Shown here: positions 46,978 to 55,978 of the stretch, in pieces
Position numbering within the stretch: the stretch's first letter is position 1
Layout: the number at the start of each line of letters is the position of its first letter
Source of the DNA: Magnetococcales bacterium
GTDB taxonomy: Bacteria > Pseudomonadota > Magnetococcia > Magnetococcales > JADGCL01
Length of the DNA stretch: 64,000 nucleotides
Direction of reading: 5' to 3'
Assembly (NCBI GenBank): GCA_015229005.1
Contig: JADGCL010000002.1
Span: 1-64,000 of the forward strand
Program-made: the position numbers and the translations under genes
The notes under the pieces: model-generated
The model's input: the letters and a program-made list of their open reading frames with translations, nothing else
Databases searched by the model: none
Told to the model about the DNA's origin: nothing

Positions 46978-47361
46978 TTACGGAATTCCGGCAGTTTTGG
47001 CCCCGCGCCACCCCTCCAGGAGGGTCCGCAACTGCTCGACCACACGCTGGATGTACGGGACCTCGTGAGTCAACTCGGCCTGTGCCAGACTGTCCAGCAT
47101 GAAGGCGTACAGATCATCCAGCTGCGACGGGACCGCCCCCCCCCTCTCGAAATCCAGGGTCTTGCGAAACTCCTCGATGATCCGCCGACCGCGCCCCAAC
47201 CGCTCCTTGAAGGAGGCCACCTGCCCCGCCTCACAGGCCGCTATCGCCTCGTCGAGGAACCGGATCGCCCCCTCGTAGAGCCGAATCAAGATATCCAGTT
47301 GTGTCAGCACTTCCCCTTCCGCCGCCGCAGGCGAACCCCCTTCTGCCGCATTCCTCTCCAT
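46978..47361 (-). CDS. Second FliS-like chaperone
   Basis: 127 residues: LDILIRLYEGAIRFLDEAIA, IIEEFRKTLDFERGGAVPSQ and LDDLYAFMLDSLAQAELT match FliS, and LEGWRGAKTAG aligns with the LLEGWREAV end of the neighbouring copy. It lacks the Tyr-rich N-terminal arm (YKTS) of the other FliS. It ends ten bases before that gene. GAGGAA precedes its ATG. Confidence 0.9.
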   Translation of the reverse strand: MERNAAEGGSPAAAEGEVLTQLDILIRLYEGAIRFLDEAIAACEAGQVASFKERLGRGRRIIEEFRKTLDFERGGAVPSQLDDLYAFMLDSLAQAELTHEVPYIQRVVEQLRTLLEGWRGAKTAGIP

Positions 47362-47513
47362 AACAGGCTCCAGTTCCTCGAAAAAGACACCGGCCCACCC
47401 GCCCGCCCCCTCCGGGAAGGACCCTCCGGACCGCTGGCGAGGATCGAGACCACCCCGCCAACCCCGTAAAAGGCCCCCAACTCCTCCCCTCCTGGCAGCC
47501 GGGATCCCGACAA

Positions 47514-49091
47514 CTATAGCTTGGCCAACGTCGATTGCAAGGATCCTGCCGAACCATTCATATTGTTGATCATTTGTTCCAGATTGGAAAACTTCAGCGT
47601 CAATTGCTCCCGAACCCGCTCCAGACGCTTCTGTTCCTTCTCGATACTGTCGTTCAGACGGGTGATGCGCGAATCCAGACCATCGGTCTTCCCAGTCAAG
47701 GAACCGTCGGTGCTGTTCGTGATCGACTCGACCAGGGTCTCCATCCGATAGGCAAGACCCGGCTTGTTCCCCGTCCCAACTTCAGTCTGAGTGTTGGTGA
47801 AGAGGGTCTTCACCGCATCGAAATAATTGTCGAGCGCCGTATCCAGCGTCGTCGAGTCGAAACTGAGCTTCCCGGTCTTGGAGTCGGTCCGCAACCCGAT
47901 CTCCGCGAGAAGCGAGTAGGGCGTCAACGCATCCCCGCTCAAGTCGGCCTCGGCGGTGGGCGTGTTCAACTCGTTGCGCAGCGAGGCGACGATCCCCCGC
48001 GCCAGAGAGGCCCCCTGGAAGGCCCCCTCCTTCTTGCTGTTGATATAATCGATGATGTCGTTGAACGCCGTCGTGAAGCTCTCCAGCGTCTCCTTCATCG
48101 TGGTCTTGTCGTTCTCGATCGAGATGGTCACCGGCGCCGCAGTCACATCCTTGAGACTGAGCGTCACCCCGGTCAATACCCCGGTAACCGTATTGGTCTT
48201 GCTGGAAACGGAGACCCCGTTCACCATCAAGGCCGCGTTCTGCCCGATCCCCTCGTGACGCCGCTCGAAATCGGCAGTAACGATGGATTTGGCCGCCGTG
48301 TTGAAGGAGAGATTGGCGGAGTTGACCAGAACCCGCTGGTCCTTCTCGTTCAGGGAGCCATCGGCACCCAGTGCCGGCGTCTCGGTGACGGCAGTGCCAG
48401 CACCGTTGTCGGTGAACACCCCCCCGTTGTAATCCGTGTCGGCAAGACCGGTGTCCTTGGAGACCAGCATCAGGCGATAGCTCGTCCCGTCGTTCAGGAC
48501 AGACGCCGAAACCCCCTTGCCGCTCTCGTCATCGCCAGCGCCGCTGTCGTTCACCCCGTCGGGACCATACGACCAATTGATCGCGTTGATCATGTTGGCC
48601 AGGTCCTGCAACGTCTCCCCGCCGACCAGCGGCCCGAATTGACCTCCGGCGGTGGAATCGTAGAGCTTGCCATTGTAGTAGAACGAGAAGGTCGATCCCA
48701 GGTCCAGGGTATCCGTACTCGTGATCGTCTTGGTCGGATCACCTCCCGCCGCCTTCATGATCTGCGCCGAGTGGGTCGCAAGCTGGCTCACTTCGACCAC
48801 GTGATACCCGGCGGAGGCCGTGCTGTCAGCGGTGATGGCAACCTTGTCGCTGTCCGAACTCGTCGCCGTATGCGGCGCCCAGGCGCTCACGTCCTGAAGC
48901 TCGGTGGCCTTGGTCTCCAGGGCCAGGAGCTTGGTCTTGAGATCGCCGAAGGCGCTCTTCTGGCTGTTGTAGTAGGCCTTGTCCTGCTGCAGATCCTTCA
49001 GCCGGGTCTGCTGCGCGGCCACGAGCTGGTCAACGATATCGGACGGCAGCCCGCTCGCCAATCCACCGAAGGTTACGTTGCCCAGTGCCAT
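47514..49091 (-). CDS. fliD: Flagellar hook-associated protein 2 (filament cap)
   Basis: 525 residues. The N-terminal FliD domain (GLASGLPSDIVDQLVAAQQT, ALETKATELQDVSAW) and C-terminal coiled coil (RITRLNDSIEKEQKRLERVR, FSNLEQMINNMNGSAGSL) are plain, with the usual variable D2/D3 in between. The cap helps flagellin fold at the filament tip. GGGAG precedes ATG 49091. It lies between the small flagellin and the fliS pair. Confidence 0.97.
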   Translation of the reverse strand: MALGNVTFGGLASGLPSDIVDQLVAAQQTRLKDLQQDKAYYNSQKSAFGDLKTKLLALETKATELQDVSAWAPHTATSSDSDKVAITADSTASAGYHVVEVSQLATHSAQIMKAAGGDPTKTITSTDTLDLGSTFSFYYNGKLYDSTAGGQFGPLVGGETLQDLANMINAINWSYGPDGVNDSGAGDDESGKGVSASVLNDGTSYRLMLVSKDTGLADTDYNGGVFTDNGAGTAVTETPALGADGSLNEKDQRVLVNSANLSFNTAAKSIVTADFERRHEGIGQNAALMVNGVSVSSKTNTVTGVLTGVTLSLKDVTAAPVTISIENDKTTMKETLESFTTAFNDIIDYINSKKEGAFQGASLARGIVASLRNELNTPTAEADLSGDALTPYSLLAEIGLRTDSKTGKLSFDSTTLDTALDNYFDAVKTLFTNTQTEVGTGNKPGLAYRMETLVESITNSTDGSLTGKTDGLDSRITRLNDSIEKEQKRLERVREQLTLKFSNLEQMINNMNGSAGSLQSTLAKL

Positions 49092-49360
49092 CGCCGTCTC
49101 CCATCCCCGACCCGATCATCCGATACCCCGACAGGAGGCCCCCCCGAGGCCCGACTCCCCTTCCGCGAACACGGACCCCGTGTCGCGAAGGGCGGTCCCG
49201 AACCCCCTCCTCCCCAGCCAACGACCCCACCCCCTCTCTCTTCCATCGGCCATCGGCCACACCGACTTGAGAAGTATCCTCCCCCCACCCGAACCCGCCC
49301 CCGGCGGGGCCGCACCGGGACCGAGGCCGCAAACGGGCATCGATCCCCTCCCGAAAGAGA

Positions 49361-50209
49361 TCATCCCAGAAGTTGCAGCGCCAACTGCGGCTGCTGATTC
49401 GCCTGCGCCAGGACCGCCGTGCCGGCCTGCTGCAAGATCGCATTCCGGGTCAGGGTCGCCGTCTCCGCCGCGATGTCGGCATCCATGATCCGCGACCGCG
49501 CCGCCGACATGTTCTCGACCACGTTCGACAGGTTCTGGATCACCGACTCGAACCGGTTCTGCACCGCGCCCAGGGTCGCCCGCAGATCGGAGATCGAGTT
49601 CAGGGCGTTGGTCAGCTTGCTCAGGGCGGACTCCGCCTTGGCGGTGGTGCTGATGGTGATGTTGGAGATCATCGTCCCGTCGGTCGACAAGGCCCCAACC
49701 CCCAAAGCGGAGGCGTGCGCAGCGCCGATGGAGAGCTTGATCGTCTGGTTCTCTTCCGTCCCCACATGGAAGGCCTGACCGGTGAATCCCCCGGAGAGCA
49801 GCGGCGTCTTGTTGAACTCCACATCCGTGGCGATCCGTTGAATCTCCTGGACCAGCTGATCGACCTCTTTCTGAAGATCGGCCCGGTCGGACGAATTGTA
49901 GGTGGAGTTCGCCGACTGCACCGCCAGTTCCCGGATCCGCTGCAGGGCGTTGGTCGTCTGATCCAGCGCCCCTTCGGCCACCTGCGCCAACGAGATACCG
50001 TCGTTGGCATTGCGGATCGCCTGGTTCAGACCCCGGACCTGCGAGGTCATCCGCGCGGAAATGGCCAGACCTGCGGCGTCATCCTTGGCCGAGTTGATCC
50101 GGAGACCGGAGGAGAGTCGCGCAAAGGTCTGACCCAACTGCCCGGTCGACACGTTGAGGTTTCTCTGGGCGTTCAGCGAAGCGACGTTTGTATTGATGAA
50201 CAAAGGCAT
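49361..50209 (-). CDS. fliC: Flagellin, short form
   Basis: 282 residues, mainly the conserved D0/D1 ends: PLFINTNVASLNAQRNLNVS, SSGLRINSAKDDAAGLAISA at the N-terminus and ENMSAARSRIMDADIAAETA, ANQQPQLALQLLG at the C-terminus. The middle is short, so D2/D3 are almost absent. A fliW gene lies 106 bp upstream. This probably forms the bulk or base of the filament beside the giant flagellin. Confidence 0.97.
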   Translation of the reverse strand: MPLFINTNVASLNAQRNLNVSTGQLGQTFARLSSGLRINSAKDDAAGLAISARMTSQVRGLNQAIRNANDGISLAQVAEGALDQTTNALQRIRELAVQSANSTYNSSDRADLQKEVDQLVQEIQRIATDVEFNKTPLLSGGFTGQAFHVGTEENQTIKLSIGAAHASALGVGALSTDGTMISNITISTTAKAESALSKLTNALNSISDLRATLGAVQNRFESVIQNLSNVVENMSAARSRIMDADIAAETATLTRNAILQQAGTAVLAQANQQPQLALQLLG

Positions 50210-50315
50210 GATCGGCTTCCTCTCGTAAGATTTCCTTCCGCGCTACTTGCCGGCGGCGTCCAGCCTGCGCATTCGGCGATTCGCGGACCTGTTCGATTCC
50301 CTTTGGAAATCTCGG

Positions 50316-50810
50316 TTAACGTCCTCCACTTACCGCCCGGCCCCTCCTGGTCCGGACCTGCTTCTCTTCCCGGTAGGTCGACCGCATCTCATCCGGGATC
50401 AAGGGCTGCCTCGGCGAATACTCCTTGAACAGGATCTGCCGCCCCTGGCGATTGCCGGCATTGACGACCACCGGTCCAGCAAGGTTGGTCCGCATGTCCT
50501 CGGGCCGTCCCTCCGGGATCGTCACCAGGGTGAAGACCTCCACATCCTCCCGCCGCTCCAGGCCGATCGCCTCCGCATCCTGATCGGAGACGACAAACTC
50601 CAGATCCTTGAAGAAGTCGAAAGGATCGATGACGATGAACGCAATCTCGGGCTCGTCCACCGACTGCAACCAAAAGAACGAGGAGTCATCCCCATACGGA
50701 AAGAGGAGGTACCGGCGGCTCATGGGGAACCCCAACAGTCCCTCGTTCAGTTGGATGATGTCCTCCTCACTGAATTCCAGCGTCCCAAATCGGGTTCCCT
50801 GAATCTCCAT
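50316..50810 (-). CDS. fliW: Flagellar assembly factor FliW, copy 1
   Basis: 164 residues from ATG 50810; the track start adds 18 residues. FliW marks: EIQGTRFGTLEFSEEDII, GLLGFPMSRRYLLFPY, FFWLQSVDEPEIAFIVIDP and TNLAGPVVVNAGNRQGRQ. FliW binds flagellin and, through CsrA, links flagellin export to its translation. It is about as similar to the second FliW at 54167 as recent paralogues are, and it precedes the short flagellin. Confidence 0.96.
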   Translation of the reverse strand: MEIQGTRFGTLEFSEEDIIQLNEGLLGFPMSRRYLLFPYGDDSSFFWLQSVDEPEIAFIVIDPFDFFKDLEFVVSDQDAEAIGLERREDVEVFTLVTIPEGRPEDMRTNLAGPVVVNAGNRQGRQILFKEYSPRQPLIPDEMRSTYREEKQVRTRRGRAVSGGR

Positions 50811-51033
50811 GGTCTTCCGACTCTCCGATAGAAGTTTCGGACCTTGGGGCCTTGCCCCCTCCACTTCGGTCCACCGGCCTGCAGGTCTCTCTCTGTGATT
50901 CCGATTCCAGTCGATCTCTCCAATGATTCAATGCAATCGCTTCCCACTCTTTCCGGCTCCGCTCTTCCGGGACCCTCCCCTGGCCGATCCCCCCCTGCAA
51001 TCCTCTCGTTGTAATCTACAGAAAGTCTTTCTA

Positions 51034-51049
51034 TTCACATACCGTGCCG
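51034..51049 (-). promoter_or_regulatory. Possible sigma-54 promoter for fliW copy 1
   Basis: On the minus strand CGGCACGGTATGTGAA keeps the GG-N10-G spacing and a 6/7 match to TGGCACG, but the -12 part is poor. It would give a leader of about 210 bases. Confidence 0.35.
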
Positions 51050-51147
51050 ATAATTTTTACCTGAACAATCCACCCGTTTCCCACTTCCCCGGGCCAAAAT
51101 TGCCCCCTCCGCGCCTTCCGTCCAACCTTCCCTTCCCCCTTCTCTTC

Positions 51148-51172
51148 GGGAGCGGAAAAATTTTCCGCCCCC
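51148..51172. other. GC-stem / AT-loop hairpin after the giant flagellin
   Basis: GGGAGCGGAAAA and TTTTCCGCCCCC pair with one wobble position around a one-base centre. It lies about 75 bases after the giant-flagellin stop. No clear T-run follows, so a terminator role is likely but not certain. Confidence 0.5.
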
Positions 51173-51245
51173 GTCGTCGCTTCTTTACCGGCGGGGTCGG
51201 GAAAAGGGCACAACCGGCCCCCTCCCCGACCCGACCACCGGCAAA

Positions 51246-54128
51246 CTAGCCGCTCAGGAGTTGCAGGGCCAACTGCGGCTGTTGGTTCGCCTGGGCCAGC
51301 ACCGCCGTCGAGGCCTGCTGCATGATCGCATACTTGGTCAGATTGGCCGTCTCCTCGGCGACATCCGTGTCCAGGATCCGCGAGCGGGCCGCCGAGACAT
51401 TCTCCACGACGTTGGAGAGATTCTTGATGTTGGCCTCGAACCGGTTCTGGATCGCCCCCAGCTCGGCGCGGGTGCCGGAGACCCGGTCGATGGCATTCTT
51501 GATGATGCCGATCATCCGCCCCGCCGCCGCCTGCCCGTTCAGGGGCGGGTTGGTGCTGTTGGTCGCCGGCGGATTGAAGGGCAGGGTCGGATCCGTCGGA
51601 ATCGAGTTGCCGGTGATGTCCACCAACGGTGTCGGCGGAAACCGGGTGGTGCCGCTCTGATCGATCAACCAGTCCGGAACCGTGATGTGGCTGCCGGCGA
51701 TCGGCTTGGCACCGACATTGGCCGCATAGCTCACCGCGTAGTCGCGCGCATCGAGGACCTTGGCCATGTTGTGGGCCGCCGAAAGAGTCGTCGCAATCGT
51801 CGCCCCGCCCTGGGCCGCCGCGATCCCCGCCGCCGCAATCACCTTGGCAGTATCGTTGGCCAGGTTACCGCCCTGGTCAGCCTTCACCGCGTTGGCGGCG
51901 ATCGTCTCGATATCCTTGCCGGTATTGACCGCCTGGGCAAAGGCCTGAAGGACGATGAGAATATTGCCCACCGGGACATCCTTCACCCCGGCCTTGACCA
52001 CCGCCTCCTCCACGACCTTCGAGGTACTCGTGGCATTGGCCACGGCGGTGACCACCGCCTCCTTCGTCGGCGTCGCCTTGGCGGCCAGGACCACACTCCC
52101 GGAGGTCCCCGTGGTCGCACTCGCCTTGCCCGCCTCCAACGCCGCCGCGGAGATCGTCATCGCCTCGTGATAGGTCAGGTTATGACCGGCATCCGCCGCC
52201 ATCGCCGCCCGGGCGATGGTCACCTGATCATCCCCGGAGGTGACCCCGGCATCGATGGCCGAAATCACCGCCGCCTGTTCGTTGGCCCCAACGCTGGTCG
52301 CCTTCACCGCGTCATCGACCACCGCCCCGGTCGTGCTCGCCGCACCGATGGCGGTCGTCAGCGGATCCCGGGCCGCTTCGGCAATGCTCCCCTGGCTCCC
52401 CGTGGTCGCGCCGCTCCGGGCGGCGGCGATCCCCGCCGCCGCGATCACCTTGGCGTCAGCCAGGGTAAGGGTACCGTTACTGTCCGCCGCCACCCCCGCT
52501 GCCGCCACCACATCGACGTTGCTGCCAGCGGCAATCGCCGCATCGAAGGCCGCGATCACATCGTTCAGGTTGGTCGCATCGGCGGTCGTGTTCTTGACCC
52601 CGGTCGCCGCCACGGCATTATCCACCACCGCTGCCGCCGTCGCCGACCCTTCGATCGCCGTGAACACCCCCGTCCGGTTGTTCGACTCCGAGGCCTTGAA
52701 CGCCGCCGCCGCAATCACCTCCGCCTGGTCGGCACGGATCGAGGAGTCGGCATTGGCGATCGCCACCCCCGCCGCCGCGTTCCGGGCGTTGGTCACGCTC
52801 CCGGTCAGAGACCCGGCAGCCAGACCCGCCGCCGCAATCGCCTTGGCATCCTTCAGGGTGATCGTCGCGTCCGCCGCATTGATCGCCACCGCGATCGTCG
52901 CCGCATCCTGGCCCGCCGTCACCCCCGCATCCGCCGCCGCGATCGCCGCCGCCTTGGCGCCGGCCGTGCCGCCGCTCACCGCGTTCACCGCATCATCGAC
53001 CACACTCGCCGTGTTCGCCGCGTTCGCCACCGCCGACACCAGGATCGTCGCCGACTCCGCCGATTGCGCCGCCGCCGTCGCCGCAGCCACCGTGCCGCCG
53101 CCGGCCAGGCTCTTCGCCGCCGTCGCCATGATCCGCGCCTCGGCCACGCTCAGCGTGCCGGAGGAGGCCGACGCCGCCAGCGTCGCCAGCGCCCCAACAT
53201 CCGAGGTCGCCGTCGCCCCATCCAGCACCGCGATCACCGCCGCCTTCTTCGACTCCGGGACATTCGATGCCTGCACCGCGTTGTCATTGACATCCGCCGC
53301 CGCTGCCGTCGACTGAATCGCACCGATGATCCCCTTGGCCTTGTCCTTGCCGGCGGTCGCATAATCAATCGTCTTGAGCGACGTGGCGTTGCCGTTGACC
53401 GCATTGATCCCCGAATCCGCCACCCCGCTCATCAACGTCGTGAAGGGCGATTTCGACTGGGTGTTGGCATTGGCGATCCCGGCAATGATCGTCGCCACAT
53501 TGTTGTTGAAGAGCTTCGAGCCCGCCAGCGGCGTCGACGGCGCCGTGATCGTGAGCCCCTTGATCTTGGGGTTGTCGACGCTCTCCTTGGCGTTGGGATC
53601 GGCCAACACGTTCTGCGCCAGGAGCGTCTCGGCCCGGGCATCGGCGAGCGTCACGACGATCGTCTGTCCCTCCCTCGCCCCCACATGGAACACCAGCGGC
53701 TCGGTCTCGCCGTTCAGCATCGGCCAGTTGTTGAACTCGGTCTCCTGCGCCACCCGCTCGATCTCGGCGAGGAGTTGGTTGATCTCCTGTTGCAGGCTCT
53801 CCCGATCCGCCGGGCTGTTGGAGGCGTTGGCCGCCTGCACCGACAGCTCGTTCATCCGCTGGAGCATGTTGGCGTGTTCGGCCAATGCCCCTTCCGCCAC
53901 CTGCGACACCGAGATGCCGTCGTTGGCATTGCGCACCGCCGAGTTCAGTCCACGAATCTGCGCCGTCATCCGGTTCGAGATCGCAAGCCCCGCGGCGTCA
54001 TCGCCGGCGGTGTTGATCCGCAACCCCGAGGAGAGGCGGGCGAAGACCTTGCCCAGCCGATCGGTGGAACCCAGCAGGCTGCGCTGAGCGTTCAAGGAGG
54101 CGACGTTGGTATTGATAAAGAGAGCCAT
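51246..54128 (-). CDS. Giant flagellin with five tandem Ala-rich repeats
   Basis: 960 residues, over three times the neighbouring flagellin. The ends are ordinary D0/D1: ALFINTNVASLNAQRSLLGS, SSGLRINTAGDDAAGLAISN, and ENVSAARSRILDTDVAEETA, ANQQPQLALQLLSG. Between them residues about 266-787 form five repeats of 93-126 residues (starting near 266, 359, 485, 588 and 687). Recurring pieces are a VVDDAV motif, AVIxAIDAGVTAG, a D-x-LTLxDAKxIAAAG segment and AAGxxGATTG. A Pro/Asn-rich stretch (about 815-865) joins them to the C-terminal D1. They would project as a large outer domain on the filament. AAGGAA precedes the ATG; fliW copy 2 is 38 bp upstream. Confidence 0.95.
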   Translation of the reverse strand: MALFINTNVASLNAQRSLLGSTDRLGKVFARLSSGLRINTAGDDAAGLAISNRMTAQIRGLNSAVRNANDGISVSQVAEGALAEHANMLQRMNELSVQAANASNSPADRESLQQEINQLLAEIERVAQETEFNNWPMLNGETEPLVFHVGAREGQTIVVTLADARAETLLAQNVLADPNAKESVDNPKIKGLTITAPSTPLAGSKLFNNNVATIIAGIANANTQSKSPFTTLMSGVADSGINAVNGNATSLKTIDYATAGKDKAKGIIGAIQSTAAAADVNDNAVQASNVPESKKAAVIAVLDGATATSDVGALATLAASASSGTLSVAEARIMATAAKSLAGGGTVAAATAAAQSAESATILVSAVANAANTASVVDDAVNAVSGGTAGAKAAAIAAADAGVTAGQDAATIAVAINAADATITLKDAKAIAAAGLAAGSLTGSVTNARNAAAGVAIANADSSIRADQAEVIAAAAFKASESNNRTGVFTAIEGSATAAAVVDNAVAATGVKNTTADATNLNDVIAAFDAAIAAGSNVDVVAAAGVAADSNGTLTLADAKVIAAAGIAAARSGATTGSQGSIAEAARDPLTTAIGAASTTGAVVDDAVKATSVGANEQAAVISAIDAGVTSGDDQVTIARAAMAADAGHNLTYHEAMTISAAALEAGKASATTGTSGSVVLAAKATPTKEAVVTAVANATSTSKVVEEAVVKAGVKDVPVGNILIVLQAFAQAVNTGKDIETIAANAVKADQGGNLANDTAKVIAAAGIAAAQGGATIATTLSAAHNMAKVLDARDYAVSYAANVGAKPIAGSHITVPDWLIDQSGTTRFPPTPLVDITGNSIPTDPTLPFNPPATNSTNPPLNGQAAAGRMIGIIKNAIDRVSGTRAELGAIQNRFEANIKNLSNVVENVSAARSRILDTDVAEETANLTKYAIMQQASTAVLAQANQQPQLALQLLSG
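51774..53333 (-). repeat. Five tandem domain-size repeats in the giant flagellin
   Basis: Residues about 266-787, unit length 93-126 residues (roughly 280-380 bp). The copies are diverged at the DNA level, so they are old. Copies 3 and 4 are the most alike in the VVDDAV and GATTG parts. The second is the longest and seems to contain an extra half unit. Confidence 0.75.
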
Positions 54129-54166
54129 GAGCGTGTTCCTTCTCGAATCCTTATTGTCCCGATGAA

Positions 54167-54733
54167 TCAGCCAGCCTGCGCCAAACGGATAGGCCTGGAG
54201 GTTGTTTTTCTCTGACCCGCTGCCACCTGGGTCCCCTCGTCAAGCCCCCGCTGCCGGGCCCGCTGCCGGGTCCGCTCCCTGCCGGCTTCCTCAACAAACT
54301 GACCCCTCAGCTCCTCGGGAATCAGGAACTGCCTCGGGGAATATTCCTTCAACAGAATCTGCCGCCCGTGCCGGTTGGCGATGTTCACCACCACCGGCCC
54401 CGCCAGATTGGTCCGCATCTCCTCCGGGTGACCCTCCGGGATCGTCACCAGACTGAAGATCTCCACATCCTCGCTCCGGGCCAGCCCGATCGCCTGGACA
54501 TCCTCGTCCTGGATGGAAAACTCCAGGTCGGCGAAGAAGTCGAACGGATTGACGACGATGAAGGAGATCTCCGGCTCATCCACCGACTGCAACCAGAAGA
54601 ACGAGGAGCCCTCCCCGTAGGGAAAGAGGAGAAATCTCCGGCTCATCGGAAAACCGAGCAAGCCCTCGTCCAGGCAGATGATCTCTTCCTGATCGTATTC
54701 CAGTGTCCCGAACCGGGTGCCGTGAATTTCCAT
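54167..54733 (-). CDS. fliW: Flagellar assembly factor FliW, copy 2
   Basis: 188 residues from ATG 54733 (GGAGAG six bases upstream; the track adds nine residues). EIHGTRFGTLEYDQEEIICL, GLLGFPMSRRFLLFPY and FFWLQSVDEPEISFIVVNP match copy 1 closely; the C-terminal tail is longer and Arg-rich (RERTRQRARQRG). It lies 33 bp after flgL and 38 bp before the giant flagellin, so it is probably in one transcript with them and may be the dedicated partner of the giant flagellin. Confidence 0.96.
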   Translation of the reverse strand: MEIHGTRFGTLEYDQEEIICLDEGLLGFPMSRRFLLFPYGEGSSFFWLQSVDEPEISFIVVNPFDFFADLEFSIQDEDVQAIGLARSEDVEIFSLVTIPEGHPEEMRTNLAGPVVVNIANRHGRQILLKEYSPRQFLIPEELRGQFVEEAGRERTRQRARQRGLDEGTQVAAGQRKTTSRPIRLAQAG

Positions 54734-54766
54734 GACCGTCTCTCCATTCCCGCGTTTCATGCCCGC

Positions 54767-55963
54767 CTACCGCAGAAAATCCAACAGCGACGTGTTGAGA
54801 ATCTGCCGCTGACTCGTCGACATCACCTGCATTGCCTGCGTCGTCTTCTCCAGATCCGTCAACACCGCGAACAGATCCGCCTCCACGTTGGTCGCCTTCA
54901 CCCCCGACAGCGTCGTCTCGTCCAATTGCAGGGTATGATTGACCGCATCCACCTGGGTGTTGCGAATCCCCGTCAGCGACTGCATGTCCGCAAGCTGCGC
55001 CCGACACTCCTGGACCTGGGTCAGACGCGCCGCCAACTCCCGGTTGTCGTGCCGCAACAGCGCCCCGCGCATCCCGGCCAACACACCGAAGATGTTGATG
55101 TCCCGACCAAAACCTTCGCCCTCGATCACCTCGGCGCCGGTGACGTTGCCGAGCATCACCCGACCGTTCAAAGATTTGACGGCCCGGTCCTCTCCACTAC
55201 CCTGGTACTTCGGGACAACCTCGAAGAAGTAGGCATCACTTCTGTCGGTCGGGGTCGCCAAAACCGTGACGGTCAATCCCCCTCCCAGGTCGAGCTTCGG
55301 CGGCGTCCCGGTCGCCTTCAGATCCTCACGCTTCTGGCCGTTGACATCGACCGTCCAGGTCCCTTGCAGATCCTCGTAGGTCAACTTCACCGAGAGCGGG
55401 ATATCCGTCAGCCCGTGCTCCTCGGTGACCTCGGCCACCAGAACGTTCGCAGCCTCGTGCATCGTGTCCAGGTTCCCGGTCCGCCGCAGCACCGGCGTCG
55501 TCGTCAGGCGGCTCTCGGTGAAGGGCGACCGCGTCCGTGCCCCGCCAAACACCGGCACCCCGTCCAGCTCCTGGTTCATCGCCTTGAAGAGATCCTGGTA
55601 GATCCCCACCGCCTCCTCCGAGGCCGCCGTCAGGATCGACGGGTCTCCCCCTGCAAAATCGTTGCCCAAACGCAGCACCAGATCCTGGGCACTCAACATC
55701 CGCGTATGCATCTCCTCGAGATTGGCATCCGCCAGACGCATCCGCTGCGAGGCAAAATCGGTCGTCTTCTTCAGGCTCGCCACCCCGTCCAGGTCCGACG
55801 AGTAGAGCAGGTGCCGGAAGGTCCCCGTCGGGTCATCGGAGGGACGATTGGTCCGATTGCCGGTCAGGGTCTTCTCCTGCACCCGTTGCAGATCACGCTG
55901 CTGGCTCTGCATCGCCTGCGCCGTACCCTGAAACAACTGGTTCTGGGTCACTCGAATCGCCAT
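54767..55963 (-). CDS. flgL: Flagellar hook-associated protein 3
   Basis: 398 residues. N-terminal RVTQNQLFQGTAQAMQSQQR and NRTNRPSDDPTGTFRHLLYS and the C-terminal coiled coil (FAVLTDLEKTTQAMQVMSTS, ILNTSLLDFLR) mark the hook-filament junction protein. GGGAG seven bases before ATG 55963, the same leader as in fliD. It starts 15 bases after flgK. Confidence 0.96.
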   Translation of the reverse strand: MAIRVTQNQLFQGTAQAMQSQQRDLQRVQEKTLTGNRTNRPSDDPTGTFRHLLYSSDLDGVASLKKTTDFASQRMRLADANLEEMHTRMLSAQDLVLRLGNDFAGGDPSILTAASEEAVGIYQDLFKAMNQELDGVPVFGGARTRSPFTESRLTTTPVLRRTGNLDTMHEAANVLVAEVTEEHGLTDIPLSVKLTYEDLQGTWTVDVNGQKREDLKATGTPPKLDLGGGLTVTVLATPTDRSDAYFFEVVPKYQGSGEDRAVKSLNGRVMLGNVTGAEVIEGEGFGRDINIFGVLAGMRGALLRHDNRELAARLTQVQECRAQLADMQSLTGIRNTQVDAVNHTLQLDETTLSGVKATNVEADLFAVLTDLEKTTQAMQVMSTSQRQILNTSLLDFLR

Positions 55964-55978
55964 CGCCGTCTCCCGGGC

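Larger units (their letters stand above)
50811..51245. other. Intergenic region between giant flagellin and fliW copy 1
   Basis: 435 bp, AT-richer around 51010-51060. It holds a hairpin at 51148-51172 that may end the giant-flagellin transcript and a possible sigma-54 promoter at 51034-51049 for fliW copy 1. No gene seen. Confidence 0.7.

Noticed and set aside
50207-50235. Sigma-28 promoter before the short flagellin
   Set aside because: The best match overlaps the start codon, which would put the transcript start inside the gene.
51261-54215. 984-residue plus-strand ORF across the giant flagellin
   Set aside because: Arg/His-rich composition and no conserved motif; shadow of the repeat-rich flagellin.
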